Under the pieces are notes generated by a model that worked only from the letters and a program-made list of their open reading frames with translations, was not told the DNA's origin and did not search any database. A DNA stretch of 64,000 nt from Bolinopsis microptera (taxonomy: Eukaryota; Ctenophora; Tentaculata; Lobata; Bolinopsidae): contig NC_087078.1 of the NCBI RefSeq assembly GCF_026151205.1, forward strand, positions 16,571,118-16,635,117, given 5' to 3'. The translations under genes were made by a program, and so were the position numbers. Every line of letters begins with the position of its first letter. The first letter of the stretch is position 1. Shown here piece after piece: positions 12,145 to 22,740 of the stretch.

Positions 12145-14033
12145 ATGTCGAAATCAGTCAACAGTTCAATACATCTAGAAGAAACTCATCCTGAGGAGAT
12201 TCTTGAAATAATTCAAGAATTCGTTAACGGAAAAGCCAGTGATATACCAATAGCAGTTATCAAGAAACCGGCTCATCTCTTATCCAACATATTAGCTAAT
12301 TTGTATAATACATGTATTCAAAAAGGCACGTTCCCATCCATATTCAAAATAGGCAAAGTAACTCCTATCCATAAAAAAGATAATAAAGAAAATATTGAAA
12401 ATTATAGACCTGTGTCAATATTGCCAATCTTTGGTAAAATATTTGAAAAAATAATATACAAACGGCTTTATACCTTTTTCACTGCTAATGACATTCTCAG
12501 TAATGAACAATTTGGTTTTCGAAAAGGCCACTCAACCTCACATGCACTCCACAAATCAGTTCATTCAATCACAACATCAACATCCAGTGGTAATCATGTT
12601 CTAGGAATCTTTATTGACCTAAGCAAAGCTTTTGATACTCTTGACCATGGCATTCTCCTGAGGAAACTGGAAAATTATGGGGTTAGAGGACAGAGGTCTA
12701 GCTCTAGGACTTCTAAAAAGCTATTTATCCGATAGATCACAGTATGTTTCATTTCAACACTACATCAGAGACTATGAATGTAAAATATGGAGTTCCCCAA
12801 GGTTCCATACTAGGCCCTCTACTTTTCTTATTATATATGAACGACATAATAAACTGTTACAAAGGCGATGAATGCAAATTTGTGCTCTATGCTGATGACA
12901 CAAATATATTTATCACTGGACCGTCCAAAGAAGCAACATACTTGAAGGCCAATAAAGTTCTTGATTTCGTATGCAAATTCATGAGAAGTAATCTCTTACA
13001 TATAAATATGTCTAAATGCTGCTACATACATTTTCTACCTGCATACGAATCTGATGAAACCTGCGCCAGGGTTAGGCCGTATGCCAATGAATATGACAAA
13101 TCACAAGGAATATTTATAAATGGACACAAAATTGTCAAGGTTAGCAACACCAAATTTCTTGGTGTAGTAATTGATGAAAAACTTAGCTGGGGCCCACATA
13201 TAGAATATCTAAGAAAAAAAATTAGATCCACTACAGAAGCACTTAACAGGATTAAACATTCAGTTCCAGGGGAACTCTACCAAAAAATATACTCTGCATT
13301 ATTGGAATCACATCTTTTGCATACGGAATAAGTGTTTGGGGCTCAGCCCTCAAAGACCAACCAAACGATAAGCTGTTCATAACTCAGAAACGTTGTATAA
13401 GAATCCTTTTTGGAGACCTAAATGCATACCTCGACAAACATGCCACTTGTGCACGAGCCAGACCTTATACAAAACAGAGGTTAGGAGCTGCTTTTTTCGA
13501 AAAAGAGCACACCAAGCCCATTTTTAATCGACTAAAATTGCTTACTGTTCAAAACTTGTACAAATACCACTGTATACCTGAGATATTTCGAATTATGAAA
13601 TTTCGCACTCCATACTCGTTGTATTGTACTATAGACTCATCAAAACGTGATACAAGCAATGTCATAATCCTCCCAAGAAAAACCAACACTTTTCTTTATA
13701 TAGCCTCCAAATTGTGGAATAGCATACATAAACGGATTCTAAATGAGAATGGGGAAATCCTCACTACTTCTGTATCTTTGGTTAAATTACGCTGTAAAAG
13801 TATCATCCTGGGATCTCAATCCATCAACAATAATAACACCTGGACTTACCACAACTTTCACATCGCCCCTCACTCAGTCACAGACCACACCATTTCATCA
13901 CTCACTCACCAAATTGCCGACCCAATATCTATTGAAGTGGCGAAAATTTTCTAGACAAATGATATTTCGATATTATTGCTGCAGCAGATACAAATATCAA
14001 CATTATTATATTCCCAAACGTTTGAACCTTTAA
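12145..14033 (+). mobile_element. Decayed LINE: reverse transcriptase of the CR1/Jockey type, 5' truncated
   Basis: The reverse transcriptase reads as NYRPVSILPIFGKIFEK, then FGFRKGHSTSHAL, IFIDLSKAFDTLDH, VPQGSILGPLLF and LYADDTNIF, which are the ordered RT motifs of CR1/Jockey-group LINEs, then the C-terminal region (MKFRTPYSLY, ASKLWNSI). The endonuclease half is absent. The frame changes near 12,690, 12,740 and 13,325, so it cannot make protein. It lies in the spacer between GPCR copies 2 and 3 and is not present between copies 1 and 2, so it arrived after that duplication or was lost on the other side. Its 3' end may reach about 14,290. Confidence 0.85.
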
Positions 14034-14699
14034 ATTAACTAGGAAAGTCAATCCTCAACTTGACTTTTACTGTTTTAAACAGATATGATGATATTAACTT
14101 AACTTATTATTTTTTTTTACATACTCCTTCTTAGTGTGGTGACCTGGGGTCCATAAATATAACAATACAAGCTGATAAACCAAAAATAACAACTGGGGTA
14201 GGTAGGTAGCCCTGGTGGGTGCGTAAACTTTACGGTCTGCTCTCTCCAAGATCAGCCTGCTTCTCCATTTTACCGTGAAGCCTAATTTCTAGTTTTTATA
14301 AAATATACAATGCAAGTGCAGGTTTACTAATCTTAATCTACTTAACAACTCAATAGCCCAAGTCACCATACCCGTAGTATATTCCATGGTAATAGAAGAG
14401 CTTTAGAGTTTTTCAAATTGTTGCTATAATTGATTTAAATAAAAATTTGTTGTTTTCTTGAAAAATTTGTTGTTTTCTTGAAGATAATGATTTAATAAAA
14501 ATTCAATTATAAATCAAAAAATAATTTTTCAAACTAACAGTTCATTGCACAATGCACATTGCAGTAGTTGCAATGGAAATAAATAAATTAAAACGTCTTA
14601 GAACATTCTAGAGTTTTTACTAAAAATTTGGCTCGACTTATAGCTCGAGTATACGTAACACATAAACTCTGATACCGCAAATAAATAAGTTTATATCCT

Positions 14700-15265
14700 C
14701 AGCGGACTAGTTCCACTAGTGAGAGTCTATTACCCCCTTGTCGTAGGTTACACGTGCAGCCGACTGGATTATTATCCCTATTATAAACCAGAGGTACCTG
14801 GCACACTGGTGACAGGCATATCATGGACGGAGAATGCACAATCAGGCCGTAACAGTGATGTATTGTGGAACCAGCACTTCCCGTCTTGACCCGGAATATA
14901 CGTACTACATATTAACTGGTACAATAGATAGACTAACCTAGTCGAACTTGCAACTTATTAGCACTTACAATACAGTCTGGGTGCATGTTTTCAAAATTCT
15001 CAGGTTAGACTCCCTCACTCTCATTCATACAATTAATGAACTAATTAAAGGCACGATGAAAAAAGAAAGAAGTCATTTAAAAAATAAATATTGATTGAAT
15101 GATATCTCCAATGTAAGCATCATGTCTAAATAAGAGCGCTGTTGAATTGAATGTTGAAAGGAAAGAATTGAAGGTTGGACAATAAGGTGAACCAATTTGA
15201 CAATAAGCATATTAATATTATAAGCCTGCGCACATCGCGACACAATAGTCTAATATTTTGTTTAG
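14700..15265. promoter_or_regulatory. Duplicated 5' flank of GPCR copy 3
   Basis: Blocks beginning GACTGGATTATTATCC (14,762), GTTAGACTCCCTCAC (15,003) and GGTTGGACAATAAGG (15,172) match the flank of copy 2 (3,210; 3,383; 3,537) in the same order. Copy 3 has extra sequence between the blocks. A shared promoter or first exon is likely to be here, but I see no decisive element. Confidence 0.4.
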
Positions 15266-18200
15266 GATTGCTTGCATCTGTTTAAAAACTGGACGCACGC
15301 TGGCTCGGTTACCTCTACTTCTCAGTCTGCTACTGGCTTCCTGTGCCAGTTCAGCCTGTTCTGGTAGAGCTATAGATGAACCTATAGAATACCTAGATGG
15401 AGACTACATAGTGGCAGCGATATTTACGGTAGGCAGCTTCATACAAACGAGCCCGGACAACCAAACACATCCTGACGGATACTGTCTTAACTATACAGAT
15501 AAGTCTTTCTGGGGCATTCAGCGAGCCTTAACTTTCCGGAGAACAATGTTGGCAGAGAGGACTAAACTAAGGTATGACTCATATCTTTGTTTTATACCAT
15601 TATAATTTTACGTGGGTAAACAGCCACCTGCCACTTGGACACATATTACCGAGTATTGCATAGCCAATGATAACTAGTGTTTACAAAACTGTCTTGACCG
15701 AGTGGCTTCAAATTTGGTTTACAACAATTGTAGCAAGACAATTTTTTGCAGACCAATTATTTCGTTCCAAATTTATTATAAAAAATGCTCCCAAAGCCTC
15801 CACAAATTATAGCTAAGAATGCCATTTTACCATTTATATACCATTTAAATAGGAGCCAAATGCAATTTCTTTTGCTCACTAATAAACTGAAAGTTAGTGC
15901 ACATATTATGCATATGAACTAACAATTGTTACTCCAGATTAAAGGGGATCTCTCTGGGGTACGAGATTTATATCAACTGTGACAGTGGTATTGTTACAAA
16001 CAGAATTTCTAACAAGCTTGGATCAAATAAAAAAGTTATTGGTGTTATAGGGATTGACCACGGACTTTACTCCGAAATATTTGCACGGCAGACCACCTCA
16101 TTTTACATCCCAACGGTTACCTACATTTACAACGACAAAACTCTGATGGATCAGAAACAGTTTCCAACATTGATTTCACTTATATCCACAAAGGAGAAGG
16201 AGGGAGAACTGATAGTCAGGTTCTTGGAAGAGATGGATTATGGATACATGGACATTTGGTATCATCAACTGTCAAAAGAAATCGCGGATCACATATCCAA
16301 AGGATATTTAAGTGAAATTGGTCATTGTGGCAGGACTCAAGGAATGTCCAAAAAGCTTGATGAGAACAGTCACTTATTAAAGGATTATTATGGCCCTACA
16401 AAAAGTTCGGCAACTGTACAACTCCTTCTTCAAAACAGTAAATCTGCGTCGATGGAATGGCTGAAATATGTAACCGAAAATTTAGGATTTAGGAACAAGA
16501 TTTATGTTACGGGCACCTCAAATGGCAGGGATATTTACCACAAGGAATACAGCGACGTTTTAAGACGCCTCAACGGCAGCGACGACACTGTCATCTATCC
16601 TCTTTCAGCTCTAATTAACACTCAGCTTTCTCATCATAACAACGATCTTGCTTACCCATGGGAAGAGAAGGGTCATGAGCTAGACGAACTATATCGAAAA
16701 AGCCAATTTTTACGTGATGAGGATGGTTGTGCCGATGGCTGCCAAACAACCAGTTGGACACCCCATGTGGTTGCAGGAACTAAAATCATAGTCAGAGCGT
16801 TACAAGACAACTTGGAGAACAACCCTGAGTCTTCAAACTGCTCATCGGTGACAGAATTTCGTAGGCAGATCTTCGAAACGATCGTCAACGAAACCAGAGA
16901 GATTGAAGTGGAACTGGATGCAAATGTCACTCTGAAAGTTAGCTTTAAAGGAAGGACAATATCGTCGCCCACTAAACTTGGAATCTACAGGAGCAAGACA
17001 GACGATTACCATATTCTTGGGGAGGTATCTCCAGAGTTGTTAAAGGTAACCAATTATCCTCTTTTCCAAAATATCTCGCATTATGAGAAGAGATGTTCGG
17101 TGGACTGTCTTCCGGGAACTTACAGCTTCTACAAGACCGTGGCCGATCTTACCATTCTCCCTTGCTGCTGGGAATGTAAAAGATGTTCACCCAATCAATT
17201 TTCCAACCAAACTAATCAACACACATGCCACAAATGTGGAAGCAATGAAACCACAAATGAAGATAGAACTGGGTGCCGAAATGTGGAAATAATCTACATA
17301 AAAACAAGCTCTAATATTTTTATTGGTGGACTCACGCTTGTAATAATTGGGATAGTGTTGGTAGCCTTAACAGTTGTTCTGGTCTGGAAAAATGAAGAAA
17401 GGCCAGTCATCAAGGCCTCGGAGCCGGGTTACATGTACACTATCCTAGCATCGATAGCTATCGGCTTTTTGGGAAGCATCATGCCATTACTCGAGCCAAA
17501 TCAGTTGGTATGCAGCATGGAATATGTGGTTATAATTATCTCTTCGACATTGATCACGACAAATCTTCTGTGGAAGTGTATTAAGATCCATGGCATATTC
17601 GCAGCAGCAAACTCCTTCCAGAGACCTAAGTTTGAGATGGCTCTGAAGCAAGCTGGACATGTCTTTTTAAACAGTGTTTCGCTGGCCTTTGTCACTGTTT
17701 TCCTGTTCATTGATGGATTTGGAACTGGGCCTGGCTGGAAGTTCCATATTCATCAAAAAGTTCACCATGCGCCCAGATACCCCGAGTGTTATCTGCGAAA
17801 TTATTACCATGGAGCTATCAGCGTCCTCCCCTTATCTCTCCCACTCGTCTACTTTCTTGCCACCCTCATTTTTGTTTTCAAGATGAGAAAGTTTCCCCAC
17901 AATTTTCGGGAAACTTTGAGCATTTTAGGGGCCACCCTGATAGTCACTTTCTGCTGTGTGATGTTCCTCAGTGGCTACAGCGTCTCTCCTCCCGAAACAC
18001 GGGCTCTGCTTCGATCTGTTATCGTCTATATAACTTACCTTGCATTCCTTCTGTGCCTGTTCCTGCCCAAAGTGATCATTCTGGTACAAAAAGATGTCGA
18101 TACAGAAGAAGAGAAACGAATTATCAAAGAGTCACTTCAAGTTTTTGCAAGCAGGGCAAGTGGAATGGGAAAAAGATTGTCAGCGATAAGCGTTGCTACA

Positions 18201-18461
18201 CCCATCAATTCGCCTAAAAGATCACCAAGGAATTCGCCATCAAATTCGCTGATACCCTCACCAGCACTTGGTGGTAAAAGATCCCACGTATCAGTATCTC
18301 CAACTGCAAGTCCTAGTAGTATACGAAAAGGCGAGGCTTCCCAGGCTATGGCCCAGGCAGGAGGTCGCACTCGTCCACGACAAGTTGCTATTCCCAAAAA
18401 CACAATAAACTCTCCTCCAAAAAAAGCTATTGCTATGCAAAATATAATCGTGGAAGAATGA
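15266..18461 (+). CDS. Class C GPCR, tandem copy 3 (two exons seen)
   Basis: Exons are 15266-15571 and 15938-18461, joined by a 366-bp phase-2 intron with the same borders as copy 2. It has the same architecture: signal-peptide core, Venus-flytrap domain, NCD3G linker (about 17,090-17,285), seven helices (about 17,310-18,090), FLPK, Ser/Pro tail. The first exon lacks one codon found in copy 2 (TDKSFW against TSKKSFW). The helix 4-5 loop is almost that of copy 2 (KFHIHQKVHHAPRYP) and unlike copy 1. The C-terminus is shorter and ends IIVEE. The reading frame is fully open, so this and copy 2 are the intact pair. Ligand and subfamily are not known. Confidence 0.88.
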
Positions 18462-18944
18462 AGGAAGCGACTGACCAACGCAAAGTTAAAACTAACTGTG
18501 GTCGAAGATGAAGGAAACACGAATTAGTTTGTATTGAATAGGGAATTTTTTCTTATCTTGGTCAATGTGTGAATCATCTTAAAATTTTTCAATCTTAATA
18601 TATACTTTTTCAGTGGTCTTACTTTACTAACAAATATAGTTAATACTCATACCTTTTGACTTGAACTTGTAAAAAATTTGATGTTAAAACTTAAACTGAA
18701 GTTTGCTTTAGTGAATGTATTTAATATTTTTAAGGTAACTCGTTTCTGAGATGAGAGATCACTGACCATCATGACAGGGTAGTTGTTACAACCTCGTCGA
18801 TCATTTCAATTCTATACTATAAAATGGCGGGAATGTTACGTTGTGCGCGCGGTGTTTATAAACAATTTATGGTTCGGCGGAGCGCGTTCCAGAAAGCCAG
18901 AAGAAGTTTCCTTGAAATAAAATGTGTATGCGATTTTGTACAGT

Positions 18945-20660
18945 AGATGAATCCATAAATTTGGAACATGGGTACATCGCAGTATTGGCCGTATTTTAGT
19001 GCTCGGAAGGCTCAGTTCGGTTTTCTAAGATGGATATAGCCGTAAGTTTTGCCTAGGAGCCATCAAAAGTCGCATAAAATTACCCATGGAATGACCAGAA
19101 ATGAACGAAAATGAACATTCTTCTCAAAGTGCTCCGAATGGTTTAAAATGGGTCGGAAAGTGTTAACATTGGTCCTAAGACCACTCAAACCTAGTTTGGG
19201 AATCACTGCATGTCTAGAACCGATGTTACCTAAGTTCCAAAATGTTCCAATTTTGGGATAATAATCCTCCTGAGAATCCAGATTTTTGGAACATGGGCAC
19301 ATCGAAGTATTGGCTGTATTTAAGTGCTGGGAAGCCTCAATTCGGTTTTCTAAGATGGACATAGGTAAAAACTAGGCCTAAGAGCCATCAAAACTCAAAT
19401 AACATTACCCAGGTTCATGTAATGAACGAAAATGAACAAAATTGAATATTGTCCTAAAAATGCTCAGAACAGTTTAAAATTGGTCGGAAAGTGTTTATAT
19501 TGGTCCTGCGACCACTCAAACCAAGTTTGGGAATCACTGCATGTCTAGAACCGATGTTACCTATGTTCCAAAATTTTCCAATTTTGGGACAATAATCCTC
19601 CTGAGAATCCAGATTTTTGGAACATGGGCACATCGAAGTATTGGCTGTATTTAAGTGCTGGGAAGCCTCAATTCGGTTTTCTAAGATGGATATAGGTAAA
19701 AACTAGACCTAAGAGCCATCAAAACTCAAATAACATTACCCAGGTTCATGTAATGAACGAAAATGAACAAAATTGAACATTGTCCTAAAAATGCTCAGAA
19801 CGGTTTAAAATTGGTCGGAAAGTGTTTATATTGGTCCTGCGACCACTCAAACCAAGTTTGGGAATCACTGCATGTCTAGAACCGATGTTACCTATGTTCC
19901 AAAATGTTCCAATTTTGGGACAATAATCCTCCTGAGAATCCAGATTTTTGGAACATGGGCACATCGAAGTATTGGCTGTATTTAAGTGCTGGGAAGCCTC
20001 AATTCGGTTTTCTAAGATGGATATAGGTAAAAACTAGGCCTAAGAGCCATCAAAACTCAAATAACATTACCCAGGTTCATGTAATGAACGAAAATGAACA
20101 AAATTGAATATTGTCCTAAAAATGCTCAGAACAGTTTAAAATTGGTCGGAAAGTGTTTATATTGGTCCTGCGACCACTCAAACCAAGTTTGGGAATCACT
20201 GCATGTCTAGAACCGATGTTACCTATGTTCCAAAATTTTCCAATTTTGGGACAATAATCCTCCTGAGAATCCAGATTTTTGGAACATGGGCACATCGAAG
20301 TATTGGCTGTATTTAAGTGCTGGGAAGCCTCAATTCGGTTTTCTAAGATGGATATAGGTAAAAACTAGACCTAAGAGCCATCAAAACTCAAATAACATTA
20401 CCCAGGTTCATGTAATGAACGAAAATGAACAAAATTGAACATTGTCCTAAAAATGCTCAGAACGGTTTAAAATTGGTCGGAAAGTGTTTATATTGGTCCT
20501 GCGACCACTCAAACCAAGTTTGGGAATCACTGCATGTCTAGAACCGATGTTACCTATGTTCCAAAATGTTCCAATTTTGGGACAATAATCCTCCTGAGAA
20601 TCCAGATTTTTGGAACATGGGCACATCGAAGTATTGGCTGTATTTAAGTGCTGGGAAGCA
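18945..20660 (+). repeat. 331-bp satellite array, forward half, with two-unit higher order
   Basis: The anchor ACATGGGCACATCG recurs at 19291, 19622, 19953, 20284 and 20615, exactly 331 bases apart, after a degenerate first unit (18966, 325 bases earlier). Units alternate: 19291 and 19953 share AGGCCTAAG / GAATATTG / AACAGTTT / AAAATTTTCC, while 19622 and 20284 share AGACCTAAG / GAACATTG / AACGGTTT / AAAATGTTCC. The array therefore grew in 662-bp steps. Confidence 0.93.
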
Positions 20661-20792
20661 TTTATATCAAAATATTGGAGGATTATGAAAACAAAAATAT
20701 TTGCCCAATAAAATAATTTCTGTTTAATTGTACATAATTCTGAATGCAACTTTAAGACCCTGTTGGACGAAAATATTGACTCTTTGCCACCA

Positions 20793-22165
20793 TTTTTTAA
20801 CCATTCTGAGTGCTTTGAGGAAAATTTTCATGTTCGTTGTTCATTCCATAAACTTGGGTAATATTATTCGACTTTTGATGGCTCCTCTATAAGGCCTAGT
20901 TTTTTATATCCATCTTAGAAAACCGAATTGAGGCTTCCCAGCACTTCGATGTCCCCATGTTCCAAAAATCTGGATGCTCAGGAGGATTATTGTGACAACA
21001 TTGGTAACATCGGGTCTAGACATGATTCCCAAACTTTCCGACCAATTTTAAACCGTTCTGAGCATTTTTAGGACAATATTCATTTTTTGTTCATTTTCGT
21101 TCATTCCATGAACCTGGGTAATGTTATTTGAGTTTTGATGGCTCATAGGCTTAGTTTTTACCTATATCCATCTTAGAAAACCGAATTGAGGCTTCCCAGC
21201 ACTTAAATACAGCCAATACTTCGATGTGCCCATGTTCCAAAAATCTGGATTCTCAGGAGGATTATTGTCCCAAAATTGGAACATTTTGGAACATAGGTCA
21301 CATCGGTTCTAGACATGCAGTGATTCCCAAACTTGGTTTGAGTGGTCATAGGACCAATATAAACACTTTCCGACCAATTTTAAACCGTTCTGAGCATTTT
21401 TAGGACAATATTCATTTTTGTTCATTTTCGTTCATTACATGAACCTGGGTAATGTTATTTGAGTTTTGATGGCTCTTAGGCCTGGTCTTTACCTATATCC
21501 ATCTTAGAAACCGAATTGAGGCTTCCCAGCACTTAAATACAGCCAATACTTCGATGTGCTCATGTTCCAAAAATCTGGATTCTCAGGAGGATTATTGTCC
21601 CAAAATTGGAACATTTTGGAACATAGGTAACATCGGTTCTAGACATGCAGTGATTCCCAAACTTGGTTTGAGTGGTCATAGGACCAATATAAACACTTTC
21701 CGACCAATTTTAAACCGTTCTGAGCATTTTTAGGACAATATTCATTTTTGTTCATTTTCGTTCATTCCATGAACCTGGGTAATGTTATTTGAGTTTTGAT
21801 GGCTCTTAGGCCTAGTTTTTACCTATATCCATCTTAGAAAACCGAATTGAGGCTTCCCAGCACTTAAATACAGCCAATACTTCGATGTGCCCATGTTCCA
21901 AAAATCTGGATTCTCAGGAGGATTATTGTCCCAAAATTGGAACATTTTGGAACATAGGTAACATCGGTTCTAGACATGCAGTGATTCCCAAACTTGGTTT
22001 GAGTGGTCCCAGGACCAATATAAACACTTTCCGACCAATTTTAAACCGTTCTGAGCATTTTTAGGACAATATTCATTTTTGTTCATTTTCGTTCATTCCA
22101 TGAACCTGGGTAATGTTATTTGAGTTTTGATGGCTCTTAGGCCTAGTTTTTACCTATTTCCATCA
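20793..22165 (-). repeat. 331-bp satellite array, inverted half
   Basis: The same unit appears in reverse complement. The anchor CATGTTCCAAAAATCTGG recurs at about 20956, 21231, 21561 and 21892. The unit nearest the centre is shortened and most diverged. About 130 bases of unrelated AT-rich DNA (20,660-20,793) separate the two halves. Near the outer ends GATGAATCC (18,945) and GGATTCATC (22,282) are inverted copies, so the whole may be one foldback-type unit. Confidence 0.9.
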
Positions 22166-22369
22166 TTTACAATTATTTTTGGCACTATTTAGAGCTGATT
22201 AGGGCAAATAAATGCATGGGACACTTTTGGGACAATTTTGGGACATGTTCCAAAAATGTTCCAAAAATGTTCCAAAAATCTGGATTCATCAACTCATTTT
22301 GTATGCGATTTGCGCGTCGCACGTACGTTACAATATTTATAATTGTAGAATTTACGAGGATAAGATTTT

Positions 22370-22530
22370 AGAGGTCTCGTTAAACTTGGTTTTTATGATG
22401 GTTTGGGACAGGTACTACTTTTTTAACCACCAAAAAGCCAAAACATGTGCCACCTACCCCGGAACACAAATCGCATATAGGGGTGAAATCGCATACAAAT
22501 CGCATACACAAATCAAGGAAACGTGCTCTC
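22370..22530 (-). repeat. Dispersed GTATGCGATTT repeat
   Basis: The reverse complement of this block matches 63,395-63,530: GAGAGCACGTTTCCTTG, then several GTATGCGATTT, then TGTTCCGGGGTA and CCAAACCATCATAAAAA. Single GTATGCGATTT copies also flank the 331-bp arrays at about 18,926 and 22,302. Confidence 0.8.
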
Positions 22531-22740
22531 CCTGAATTTTGTAGGGGATTTCGAAGGGGAAAGCCCAGTACCTCAGAAGGTTTATTCTCAGTTTGTCGCT
22601 CTTAACACATAAATCATTCTTCATTTCATTTGATACTGTGGATCTAAAATGACAAATTCACGGTACACAATTTTGTTATTTTAGCTGCATATTAATATCT
22701 CCAGATTTAATAGATCAATAAACTATTTGTATAACTGTAC

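Noticed and set aside
18137-18520. 127-codon minus-strand frame
   Set aside because: It overlaps the Ser/Pro tail of GPCR copy 3 and is repeated in the other copies only because the coding strand is.
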